Assembly: GCF_050947875.1 (NCBI RefSeq)
Contig: NC_134573.1
Span: forward strand, 36,333,115-36,397,114
Length of the DNA stretch: 64,000 nucleotides
Source: Dermacentor variabilis
Taxonomy: Eukaryota > Arthropoda > Arachnida > Ixodida > Ixodidae
Direction: 5' to 3'
Below are positions 21,509 through 32,480 of this stretch, in pieces. Position 1 is the first letter of the stretch, and each line of letters starts with the position of its first letter. The position numbers were made by a program, and so were the translations under genes. The notes beneath the pieces are model-generated. The model did not search any database. It saw only the letters and a program-made list of their open reading frames with translations, and was not told where the DNA came from.

Positions 21509-21698
21509 TCGATAGAGACTGAGCATGTGTTGGTGGGCTAGTTGGTTAAGCATGATTACAAAGACGGCGCCGAATAAAACAACACACGAAGAAGGGGGAC
21601 ACGAGACAGTTGAGTTGTTAGTGCGCCTACGTGCTGTCTCGTGTCCCCCTTCATCGTGTGTTGTTTTATTCGGCGCAGTCTTTGTAATCGATAGAGAC
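21509..21698. repeat. Palindromic element with 56-bp arms and 11-bp direct flanks
   Basis: The arms 21554-21609 and 21634-21689 are almost perfect reverse complements around a 24-bp loop. TCGATAGAGAC occurs at 21509-21519 and again at 21688-21698, like a target duplication. A 34-bp head with TGGTGGGCTAGTTGGTTAAG, reminiscent of a tRNA A box, precedes the left arm. Confidence 0.8.
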
Positions 21699-22059
21699 GT
21701 TGATGCTGAGCCGGTCATGTGCCACTGGTTACGCCTGCTCCACCGTGCTTTTTCACGCGTTGCCTCGCTTGTGCGGCATAACGTGTTTCATTTGCTCTGC
21801 GGAGATTACATTGCTGTTCCTTGCAGTAAGAACACTGTTAGCGATACGTTTATTATTCCGGGGTTAGCTTACGTGGCAGATGTAGCGTACACTCTGAGCC
21901 GTGGCAACCTTTTACTGAGCAGCCAGCGTTTGTTTTTCTTTAGCTCACTGCATATGTGCGCTGCATGTACCTGGCCCTGTTCGCAAGTGCCACTTTTACG
22001 TGACGTGTTGCCTGTCATGATTAAAACATTCTTCTTGCAGCCTGTGTTCATTCTGCGGC
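21699..22059. other. No supported gene; a 199-codon open frame crosses it
   Basis: A plus-strand frame (21525-22124) runs from the palindrome through this stretch into a SINE. It has no recognisable domain and is probably chance. Confidence 0.45.
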
Positions 22060-22277
22060 ATAACATGCCGAAACCACGGTCTGCTTATGAGGCATGTCGA
22101 AATGGGGGACTCCGGAAATTTTAACAGCCTGGGATTCTTTAACGTGCACCTAAATTCTAAACACACATGTTCTCGCATTTCACCCCCATTGAAATGCGGC
22201 CGCCGTGGCCGGGACTTGTTCCCACGACATCGTGGTTAGCAGCCCAACACCATCGCCACAAAGTAACTACGGTGGGT
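22060..22277 (-). mobile_element. Ruka-type SINE
   Basis: Seen inverted: ATGCCGAAACCACGG, GACTCCGGAAATTTTAAC, TCTTTAACGTGCACCTAAAT, CATTTCACCCCCATTGAAAT and GCGGCCGCCGTGGCCGGGA, then a diverged tRNA-like head to ACTACGGTGGGT. Confidence 0.88.
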
Positions 22278-24454
22278 CTAGTCTGTTCCTTAGTCTCTAT
22301 CAAGTGTGTAATCCAGTATGTTTTCTGCCCAATTCCCTATGTAAACAAGGAAACATGAACTTTTTCGTCTGGAACCACTGCTTCCTATCGTGTGCAACTT
22401 TGAAAGGCACCTCAAGAAAGTCAAAAGAATTGTAATAAAAAGAGCTGTGATCGCATTATTATTGCAGTCTGCATAAGCTGATTCCGCCTTGCTGGTTCGT
22501 CGAAAAACTCGGCAGATTTTCCAGTAAAAACGTTGTGGTCCTTTACTTTATTACGTGTATTTGTACGGCATGCTTAAACATGAAATGGTAAAACTCGTGT
22601 GCTGCACTATAGACGACGTCGTAGCTGAACATTTCAGCAGCCAATGGTAAGCCAGAATCGAAAGTATTGCTATCAAAACCGAAACAAAAACACAGCTAAA
22701 CCACCCATCTAACATCTAGGAGGACAAATCTGGCAAGCCGGTCGAGGCGCTGGCGGCAGTGGAGTAGCCCGGACGCAGGGCCTTACGGCAGTGTCCGCTC
22801 TTTGCGTACGTGTTTCTCTATGGTGAGCATTCATTGCCTGTGACTGTGAAATAGGGCATGTTCTACTCCCGCAGCGGCTGCACCCAGGCGCGCCGAACGC
22901 TGCCAGGAACGCTGCATGCGCGCTGGCGCAAGTCTCTAGAGCCTGCACTGTGGGCCGGCGCATTGAATTTCGTACAATAATTACTAGAGGGAACGCTGGC
23001 GCTGCGATTGTACAGCCACTTTCGGAATGATGGTATCACATGTATTTGTCTGATATTCGTGCTTGTAGCTTCAGATGTTCTTCTGGCCTCGTTTATTACA
23101 CTTTATCTGCATTCACTGGTATGTATTGCAAAGCAATGAATAGTTTGTGTAAATGCCGAAAGCATTACGACTGTGAGAACATGTAGAATGGCTGCTTATT
23201 GCAGTAGTTCTGTTTTTCCGTGCGTCCGTGCGCCTGTGGTGTAATGGCTTCAGGGTCAAGATTTCGTGCAGTAGGTGCCGTGTTAAAATCATGCCGTTGG
23301 ACAATGTTATTATTGCATATTTAACTATTTTTAACTCCCAATGTGTCATTAGAACAAACAACTCAGCCTTCCATTTTACCATTGGAGTAGGATTGCTCAG
23401 TACAGAGCAGCAAAACGTGATATGGATCTACCATTGGAATTCAACATAAGTGCCATGTTATGTCGAAGGGCGGGCGATGTGTTAAACTCGGTCGATTTCA
23501 GTGTGTACAACGCCCGATGTTGAAAGGCAGGTGTGCGCAATTGAAAGGGAAGTGCTTACGATGAAGACGAAGACTTCGGCCTTAGCCGAGGCTGCGAATG
23601 TTACGATTATTTAAATCAACCAAGAAATGTACTGTTATGGCCACACTGGCGCTTTTGTGAATGACGGGATACATTTGGGCGAGTGTAGAGCCACGAGTCG
23701 ACCTCGACTCACGGCAGGCGCAACAACTCATTTTGGCGGGCCGCCGGCCCAAGGAAACGTAGATTAGAAACTGAATGCCGCGATACATCGGCAAGGAGCA
23801 GAATTAAAACGCAAGTAGTTGAGAAAGGCCGCCCAAAGAATAGGCATAGAGACTGTAAATTGTAGAACTTAAACATACAGGTTGGTTCAAAGTTGGATAA
23901 GGAGTTGAAAATTCTAACACAGGTAAACGAAGAAGCAATTGGTGTGTACGCCTTGACCAAACGCATCTTAGATGATTAAAGAAGCCACCAGTTATTTGTA
24001 ACATTATATGGGAGAGGTACAACAGATTGGCTGAGTCAAGAAATGGCTGCCGAGTAGGCATGGTGATTAGCCGAGATATATAGTGGGAGAGGCTAAGAGC
24101 GACACGTAAGGAGCGTCTGGCTGGCTAACTGCACATGGGATGGAAAACAAATTGTAGGAAAATCCATCTTATGCTGGCTGTCGTGGGTAAAGCGTTGAGC
24201 ATTGAATCAGTACAGTGATACATTGTATTGCCACCCTGGAACTGAGCTAAGTATGAAGCGTGTACCACAGTGGTATTCCTGCCCACTTCAGCGTTCTTCG
24301 CAGCAATTCGTAAACGGGAATAATCGCTGTGCGGATTTGCAAACAGTAACTATTCCATGCGAAAGCCCATTCAGATAAGGCCCGATTCGACTCGGTATAT
24401 GAAAATTTGAATATTTGTACACTCCAGAACCCTAATACAAGTGCGGCGCCCGCA
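22278..24454. other. No gene recognised; possible dispersed-repeat fragments
   Basis: 22690-23040 is GC-rich and contains an ACTAGAGGGAACGCTGGCGC motif that I associate with dispersed tick repeats, without proof. The remainder shows only short frames. Confidence 0.4.
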
Positions 24455-25700
24455 TAATGCACAGTGACCCAAGTTCGCATCAAAGAGGTTAATTGAAGGC
24501 CAGCAAATTGAAGGCCAGGCGTGAAACAGGTTCGTTGAGGTGTGGAACGTATGTACTAATTGTCGCCTGCCAATTGATCCAAGTTGGTCTGAAGGTTGGC
24601 TTTCAACCCTTTTCGCTTAGCACAGCAGCTTGATGCGCTACCCATTCGAGCACAGAGCACTCAGTGACTTAGCTAGGCGGGAAAGCGGTTAGATAGAAAC
24701 ATACATAGTAGCAAACAGAAGCATTGGTAGATAGTTCGCCCCCGGAAAGTACGTGAAGCACCCTTAGAATGCTTGCGCAATAAAAAATTGCGCTATCTCA
24801 CAAATAAGGTAGACAATAATGCGAATAGCCTTGAACCAATGTAGCGACGGTCCATATTTGCGACCGCAGAAACTTGTCATTTAGCCGGGCTCTTTTCTCG
24901 TGCTTCGCTCCGGACACGCTGCGTCATTCAGTAGCGCAGCCAGTAAGTTCCTGTTTGGCGCTTGTGTGATTATAACATTCTGGTAAGTTCGTCTGATTAT
25001 ATTTGGTGTGGGTTCGATAAAACCTAGCACGGTATAAATGATAAAAAATTGTGCCGTTGAAGAGCCGTACTTAGTGGCCCATAGTTGCCCAGGTTGGAGT
25101 CGAATAGGTTCATTGATGAGCAGCAGATTCCTAATAGCGCGTATCCAGCAGCCTAAGCTTGAATCAAAGGTCGTGACTGAAGAACGGAGCATAACCAGTA
25201 GTGCATAACCATTGTCACGTACTTATTGACCCAAGATGACGTAAAGAAGGTCGACTGAAGAGTAGCAGATACCTAATGATTCAAGTTGGCATCGCAGAGA
25301 TTCATTGAAAAGTAGCAAATAACTTGACGCACATACATTGGCATCAAGTTCATTCAAGAGTGGCACGAATTAAGTGGCACATACGCAGTGCTCCAAGTTG
25401 GCATTGAAGAAATTCATGGAACAGTGCAACATACCAAGTGCCACGTACCCGGTGAGCCAAGGTATTTCAACGGTTGGTTTAGAACCCTTTTCTGTCGGCA
25501 CAGCTGCCCGATGTGCTACCCACTAGACCACGGACAACTCATTGTCAGTAACACAACCTCACATGAAATGGGTTGACTAATGAGTTTGCAATGTCGGATA
25601 CCCGTGAGCCAAGTTGACCCGACGATTGATTTCAAACCAGGTTCTATCATACCAGCAGCGCGTTGCTCGGAGTAATATGCCATGGACTACCCTATGACGC
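24455..25700. repeat. Diverged tandem array with tRNA-like modules
   Basis: Units of about 60-75 bp carry CCAAGTTGGCAT, ATTCATTGAAAAGTAGCA and CACATACCCAGTG in loose repetition. At about 24590-24670, 25455-25535 and 25610-25690 a tRNA-like block occurs (minus strand: GTCTAGTGGGTAGCAC, then GGGTTCTAAACC at the clearest copy, 25470-25530). The copy at 13080-13262 has the same order. Confidence 0.6.
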
Positions 25701-25980
25701 AATTTGGCCCGCAAACGGTCAAAAGTCATTGCAAGAAAGACGCGCCCTGGAATGTTGGTGAAGTACCCTAATAATGCAAATTGGATTAAAAGACGCTGCT
25801 AGGAGTAGCTTACATATCGACAGGCAGTGATAGCTGGGATGAAAGAAAAGAGAGACTCCATTTATGTATTAGAAACGTTATGATTGAGTGCAAGAAATAA
25901 GATAATGTGCGAGTAGCAGGAGATATGAATGCCCATATCCACAATCTAGACGGGTGTATGGAATACACTGGTTCTTTAGG

Positions 25981-26213
25981 GACCCGTCGTTGTGGCTTAG
26001 CGGCTACGGTATTGTGCTGCTAAGCACGAGGTCGCAGGATCAAATGCCGGCCGGGGTGGCTGCATTTAGAGTGGGGTGAAATACAAGAACGCCCGTGTCC
26101 CGTGCATTCGGGGCATGTTAGGGATACCCCGGAGGTGAAATTAATCCGGAGTCTCCCTACGAGCCTCGTAATCAAACCGTGGTTTTGGCAGGTAAAGCCC
26201 CAGAATGCGTTTC
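25981..26213 (+). mobile_element. Ruka-type SINE nested in a LINE
   Basis: The A box region (TGTGGCTTAGCGGCTACGG) and B box (AGGTCGCAGGATCAAAT) are followed by the SINE body to GGTAAAGCCCCAGAAT. Flanks GTTCTTTAGGA and GTTCTCTAGGA at 25970-25980 and 26214-26224 form a likely target duplication within the LINE endonuclease. Confidence 0.85.
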
Positions 26214-26664
26214 GTTCTCTAGGACTGGATCTGTGCGACAAAGAGCACCTTAAGAAATGAGTCTCAAGGACAAGTAAGATGACAATGCGGACAGAGACAG
26301 TCATGTTTCGACTACACCATATTCTCAGAAACTGTTTCCGAACCTGTGCACCAAAAGCGATAGATTAACGAGGGATAGATAGCCGGTGCAGCGATCATAA
26401 ACGTATAACATTTTCTCGTTTATTCATGGACGAAAGGCAAGAAGGAACAGCCGAAAAAATGCTTAAAATATATATGAAGAGCAAATAGAAAAGATCCCAA
26501 AAAGCAAGGAGATGATAATCGAGACACTTCCTGCAGCAATCTTGGAACACAAGGAACTGGCAGATGTCATGCGTCAGTAGATAAGAGAACCGCTGCTAAA
26601 CAATCTACGAGTGCAAAGATCAAACCACGCAAGCGGCGGAGCAAGTAAATAAAGCTATCCTGGC

Positions 26665-26826
26665 TACGGCGGCCGCATTTCGATGGGGGCGAAATGCGAA
26701 AACACCCTTGTACTTAGATTTAGGTGCACGTTAAAGAACTCTAGGTGGTCAAAATTTCCGGAGTCCTCCACTACGGCGTGCCTCATAATCAGAAAGTGGT
26801 TTCGGCACGTAAAACCCCATAATTTA
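26665..26826 (+). mobile_element. Ruka-type SINE, head missing
   Basis: The body runs from GGCGGCCGCATTTCGATGGG to GGCACGTAAAACCCCATAAT with little divergence. The tRNA-like head is absent. Confidence 0.88.
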
Positions 26827-28039
26827 TTTAGTTTAAGTAAACAAAACAAGCTATACAAGGACGTAAACAGCCATCTAGGGTTCAATGAGAAGCCAAAAAT
26901 TTGGGGTTACACGAAGAAGAGCTGCTCCTTAGATGGAATGAATGCCTAGAAAAAAGCGTGGTGAGTGAGCTCGTGCAAGACAAAAAAAAAATAAATGCAC
27001 AAGGGAGTTGAGTGCATAAAACGCGAAATAGAGACAAAGGCGCACTAAAGTTTCGGGAACAATAGCAACACGAGCCCCAGCAAAAAAATTCACGAACACC
27101 TAGCAGATGACCTGCGTAACTTGAGTTAAACTTAAAAACTATGCGAATGCTTCGTAGCTAAGTAGAATCGACGTAATGTTAACCTCGGTTGTGTTGTTGG
27201 TAACCAAGGTAACATATACGCTTCTTCTGCCTTGCGTCGGAACAAAAGCCGAGTAAAAGTCTGTCATGCTATGGCTTGCACAGCCCCATTGCCACCTTTC
27301 AGACTGCAGAAAGGATAACGTTACGTGAATTTCTTACAAAGGAATTGGGTTCAGCCCACTTAATACGTGTTGTATATTGAGAACTGTTTATAGTGCTGTT
27401 TGATCCCCTATCATGCCTAAGATCAGGCTTTAGGTGGCTGCTGCCGGCGCCTAAAATCACATTTAGTGGCTAAAGATATGTCCTCTAGTGATACCTCTTG
27501 TAAGCACAAAATGTCTAGCCCAGACACATCCAGATTCAACAACATAGAAGCCCTAGAGAATCAAATATATCGTAGAAAAAAATTACTTGAAGAATAGAAG
27601 GGGAATTGGCCTAATAACACGGTATCAAGACCAGATAACATGCCAATACAGATGATAAAACAGCTGGGGTGCAAAGAGCAAGGCGAAGTTGACTAATACC
27701 ATAGAAGAAGCGATGAAATGCAAAGAAAATTTTGATCGGGTAGCGTGAAAGCACGATGAAACTCATCTACCAAGGTAAATGCAATAAGGATAACGTTATC
27801 GAATATCATTCCAGCGAACAAATAAAACGGATGAGCAGAGAAGGACAACAAGAACGCTGATATAATGTGCGTCTCTAGTCGTTCGTGTTCCTTTGTTACC
27901 TGAAACGATGTCTCATAATACTATTCACAACAAACTAGCCCAGCTGTGCGCGCTTAGTGATAAGGATAGTACGATCTCGCGCACACGAGTTAAGAGGAAG
28001 CTTTAGATCGGCAGCTGCTATCTACATACATGTAAAAGG

Positions 28040-28915
28040 AGAATTAGTTCAAACGCGACAGTATTAAGGAGCTCGTGTCGGAGAAAAGCCAGTGTCGTCG
28101 GTGTCGGCGGTGTTGGCCGTGAGCGAAAAATACCGCAACGCAATACATAAATAAAAACAACTTGCAAGATGAGCTGCGTGGGAATCGAACCAGGGTGTCC
28201 GGAGTGTCAGGCGGAGACGCTACCACTCAGCCACGAGTTCGATCGTCTGAAGTGGGACAAAAACGCCTCTAGTGAATGCGGTGTTGCCTTACAAACGCGC
28301 CGTAGAAAACTATACTGCTGTGTATATTGTTAATTATGAGCATGTAAATTACAGAAGTCGCAGTTAAACGCCTAGCGAAGTACGTTTCCGCTACATTTCT
28401 TCTGAGCTTTCCGCAAAAGCAGAGCCATCTTGCGGCAAACACAGAAGACACCTTCCTCTCAAAGTACGGTGCTGCCTCGACAGGTGGCACGCCACGCGCG
28501 CATTGGGGCTGTGCGGGGACCGGTGCGAGGCGCGTCGCGGCCCAGACTCCCTCTCCCCTGACAACGCTTCGCCGTGCTCGCTCACGGGTTGCAGAATCAA
28601 GCGTCCTTCCTTTCTTTAGATCGCTATCTATCTATCTTGTCCGTGCCAATCGCGACGTTTGGCTGGCGTAGATCGTTTGCCCCTCCGAGACACCGAGTTC
28701 TTTGGTTCGTTCCGCTTGCTCAGGCGCATGTTTCGTTGCCGGGCCGGACGCTCCGTTGCTCGACGCTCACTGCGTGTTTGGTGGGTGCGAAGTCCGATGC
28801 GGGGCGCCTCGTAAGTGATCGTTGCGCCGTAGCGCATTGTCTTACACCCCTTGGCGGGTCGTCGGGAGCGCTGTCGCGTTCCACTCTTGAAGGCGAAGCC
28901 TAAGCGTCCTTCAAT
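28040..28915 (-). mobile_element. Composite dispersed repeat with a tRNA-like module
   Basis: On the minus strand, GTGGCTGAGTGGTAGCG and GGTTCGATTCCCACG (28173-28245) are good A and B boxes spaced as in a tRNA. The T-rich segment after them and the GC-rich segment before them (to AGGACGCTTAGGCTTCGCC at 28915) look like parts of one tick repeat. Where the unit ends is inferred. Confidence 0.45.
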
Positions 28916-29092
28916 TTGGTCTAGGCAACTAATGCACTAAATTTGACGAGGTTTAATGCATTTAAAAAGAAAAAAATTAAATCTAGTGAGTGCTGGTTTC
29001 GAATTTTGTATTGAAATCGTGAATTTTTTATGAGAAATTGGCAGCATCGAAAATCTTCAGAAAACGAAACTATCATGTTTAGAACTTTCTAA

Positions 29093-29341
29093 TTTAATAA
29101 TTTTTTTTTTTAATATTTGGGGTTTTACGTGCCAAAACCACTTTCTGATTATGAGGCACGCCGTAGTGGAGGACTCCGGAAATTTTGACCACCTGGGGTT
29201 CTTTAACGTGCGCCTAAATCTAAGCACACGGGTGTTTTCGCATTTCGCCCCCATCGAAATGCGGCCGCCGTGGCCGGGATTCGATCCCGCGACCTCGTGC
29301 TCAGCAGCCCAACACCATAGCCACTGAGCAACCACGGCGGG
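29093..29341 (-). mobile_element. Full-length Ruka-type SINE with target duplication
   Basis: It is complete from tRNA-like head (minus: CCGCCGTGGTTGCTCAGTGG, B box GGGATTCGATCCC complement visible) through the body to an A-rich tail (T-run on plus at 29099). A 14-bp direct repeat TTAGAACTTTCTAA flanks it at 29079-29092 and 29342-29355. It is the best preserved copy in the window. Confidence 0.95.
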
Positions 29342-29355
29342 TTAGAACTTTCTAA

Positions 29356-31089
29356 CTCAGCAAGAAAAACATGATATCAGAATTCTGTGAATTGCATCTG
29401 ATAGGAAATCTAAAGCGCACAAAGCTGATATGTTACACATGAATGTAAATAAAAATTATTATGGAAATACAGCTTTTGCAGGACCGTTGTATACAACGTA
29501 GCGAATTCACGTAAGGTATAAATTGGCATATCGAATTCGTCCGCTATGAATGATTTAATGCATGCGGTTTAGAGGACCGCAATATCTTTTCTCGATGCAG
29601 AGCTATTAAATATAAACTTCGTGCGTCTATTTTTTGTAAACTTCCACATTTTTGAAAATTCCTTCAACAAAATTGAGTCTCTAAATCGCAATTCCGCTTC
29701 CAACAGTCGCTAGAATTCAACTTTTTCTCTGAAATTCAATAAATTTCATTAAAATCGGTCGACGGTTTACTTCAGAAGAACGTTTTTGCGTTTGACATGC
29801 ATTCGAATAGGCCGCCTCGCAGTTGGGCCTGAGCTGAAGCTTGCTCTCAAGGGCTAAAAGGTGATGTAGTGCGCATACACGCTACGTCACGCTGGCGAGA
29901 ACAAAAGCTCTTATAAACCGACCATCGTCTCGCGTGTCATTTTTTTTTCAAATAGAGCATGCGCTGGTTGCACACACTGACGCGGCCACCAAAAGCGGAC
30001 GCGGCGAACGCAGCTCTGACGTCACAATGGCTCTCGCTGCATCCACGCGTTGGTCGCGCCGACAGTGCCGCGCCGCAATTCATTGCGGGAAGAAACATTG
30101 GCGCCGTTCTGCCGACGGCCACGAAGGAAAGACTTCTACCTTCTCACAGACAGCCGCTCAAAGAGGAGATCGGGTTGCGGGTCGTTCTTCCTATGCTGCG
30201 GGTAGAGCAGCAGACGCGGTGCGTGTCAAAGAGGGCATTTCGCCTGACGCGACGCAAGCGGCCTAGGGTCGCTGGCCACAAGCGAAGGACGCCCACACAC
30301 CTACGCCACCGGGATATACACCAGCTTTTAGACAAATATCAGTGATAAGCACAGGCTGTATCACCGAACAGCTTTAAAGTGTTTTGAAAATTGGCTTTTT
30401 CGAAAAATGAATTTTGACAATTTTAGTCTATGAGCCGGTCTACTCGAAGAGACGGACAATAATTGCACAAAAAATTTAATAGCATAATCTACTAACAAAT
30501 ATACACTAATTAGGTTTTTAACGTTACCGCAGGTATTGCAATATAAAAATTCTAGTGGATGAGATGGCAAGCCACATTCAGTGCAAAATTTCGTAGATCA
30601 CACAATTTATGAGGCATGCGCTGTGAAAACCGTTAAAATGCACTGTCATACCGCTTACTTTCCTAACAAAACGTCGTTTTCTAAACTGAAGCATAAAAGT
30701 AACTTGCACGCCAACACATATCTCTGCAAAGTTTAGGAAATAATATCTCGAAACTGGAGCTATCCTGAGAATTAAATCAAAGAGGATCCGCCTTCCGATC
30801 TCTGCGGCTAGAATGTGTAAATTTCAAGATGTGCCATGAGGTAATTAGGCAAAAACTTAATAACTGACCTTTTCTCAATTAGTCAATTATGCATTTCAAG
30901 ATTTTGTGCACGCAATATCCGCTTCTCCCAGTACACCAACTTACGGACTGAAATTATGTCATGTGCCACAGGCCTTTTCATAAAAATTGAAAGTGTTCGC
31001 TTGACACACCTGGTAGAATAGCCCATCCAAGCCATGAAATAAGGGTGTCGAAGCGGGTGCAAAAGATGATATAGTAGGCTAACTAGAGG
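29356..31089. other. No gene recognised; unexplained open frames at 29934-30345
   Basis: Two overlapping plus frames of 110 and 128 codons occur in a GC-rich patch downstream of a TATAAA-like sequence at about 29913. Neither contains a motif I know. The rest is AT-rich. Confidence 0.4.
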
Positions 31090-32480
31090 ACAGACGCAGA
31101 CCAGGCAGATGATGAGATGATAATTATTTTGTAGTAACTCAGTGCATAGAGATTTCAGTAGCTCGGAATATACGTTATGTATAGCATGACTAGATGATAA
31201 GGAAGCGTAGGAGTCCGTAGACAGGAAATTAATGTGGGATATTCTCAAGCACGCGGGCATAAATAACGGTTTCCTGGAGCTCCTGAGGGCGACAAAGGAT
31301 CGAATCAGAAGAAATTGTATGGAAAGGCGACAAAGAAAGAAATAACTAGTGCGGTGTATATTCACTGAGGACTGCAGCCTGAATTCCCATTTTTTCAATT
31401 TTTGCTCACAGTTTATGTTAGGGAGCGGAAAGACGACTGCAAAACAGACAGTTAGGTGTCGATTTATCCTATATCCCGAATTGGCAAAGGGTCAACAAAA
31501 ATCCCTGGGCTCATTTAAGCAAACGAGATGCATCATTTTTTACTCATGGAGAATGGAAACGATTTACTGAGACTTGCGAATATATGCGGCAAAGCAGTGC
31601 CTCATATAGGTCTCAACATCAGCCCGTAGATATTGAGAATTATGACTTGTAATGAAGAGACTCGCAAGGACGCGGTATCTATTAAAAATTAGTCATAGCT
31701 ACAGTAAAACACTATAAATACTAGGGTGCATACACTATCAAAAGAGAGACCAGCTGACGCGTCCGCCAATTTTATCTAAGAAAAAAAGGGAAGTAAAATG
31801 TTGCTATAATGAAGAATAGAGCACTTGGGTGCTACAATAAAATTGAGATCGTGCCCGCAATCTGGAAAGGTAGTATTGGTGCTAGGGCTAACGTTCAAAG
31901 ATAACATTACCTGTTTTAAATGAGACATCAACGTTAATCAATGATCCGTAGATCAAGTGGCTTCGGGGGCGTCATGGTAAAGCCACAAATGTGACAGCGC
32001 AGGCTCGCATAGATTTGTTCTCAATCGAAGTTAGACAAGCGCAGAGCTAAATTGGTTGTCCATAAAGACGCACAAGAATGCGCGAAAATAAACTGGTGTC
32101 TAAAGAGCACAAAGAGTTGTACCTCAAAACAAGAGACACATAATAGAGGAAGAAATCAGCAGAGTTACAGGGAAATTACAAATTTACATAGAGAACCAAG
32201 AGTCATCACAAGAAAGAAACAGAGGCAGTATATTGGATGCGAAGGATAGAAACGAAGACCATGGATGTTTGCAAGAATGGTATGAAAAAATCACAGAGAT
32301 AAATTTGTACATTCCAGAAATGCTGTGAATTAAAGCAGATAGAAGCATTATATGCTGAGCCGTCGAAATAAGCAAGATAAGTTAGAATATTGCAGGAAAA
32401 AGAGCAAGTAATATAGTGGTAGGATGGAATATGGATCAGTCGTAGATTTCTGTACAGAGTAGATATGGAGGTATTAAGAA
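31090..32480 (+). pseudogene. L1-like LINE, RT palm to C-terminus (part 2)
   Basis: LDDKEA then ESVDRKLMWDILKHAG (about 31188-31250) fits RT motif A, FLDI-KAYD-V, badly decayed. GFLELLRA follows. KIPGLI and its continuation (about 31497-31530) fit the motif C region, where the YADD box is lost. ALGCYNKIEI..IWKGS (about 31830-31880) matches the connection region of tick L1-like LINEs. Stops occur about every 30 codons. Confidence 0.65.

Larger units (their letters stand above)
25800..27830 (+). pseudogene. L1-like LINE, endonuclease and start of RT (part 1)
   Basis: AGDMNAHIHNLDG at 25916-25955 is the GDMNAHI endonuclease motif. After a nested SINE the protein resumes at LDLCDKEHL (about 26225), and SDHKRITF near 26390 is the SDH endonuclease motif. 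Further on, RPDNMPIQMIKQLG (about 27630) and MKLIYQGKCNKDN (27756) match early RT motifs. Two SINEs and many stops interrupt it. The RT continues after 3.3 kb of other DNA at 31090. Confidence 0.72.

Noticed and set aside
21525..22124. 199-codon plus-strand open frame
   Set aside because: It runs through a palindromic repeat, unknown DNA and an antisense SINE, with no recognisable domain; chance is the likeliest cause.
23220..23300. Possible tRNA-like sequence (GTGGTGTAATGGCTTCAGG)
   Set aside because: Only a loose A box is visible and the B box is too degraded to support a call.
28173..28245. Functional tRNA gene
   Set aside because: A and B boxes are good, but no clean acceptor stem or anticodon arm is evident and the context is a repeat.
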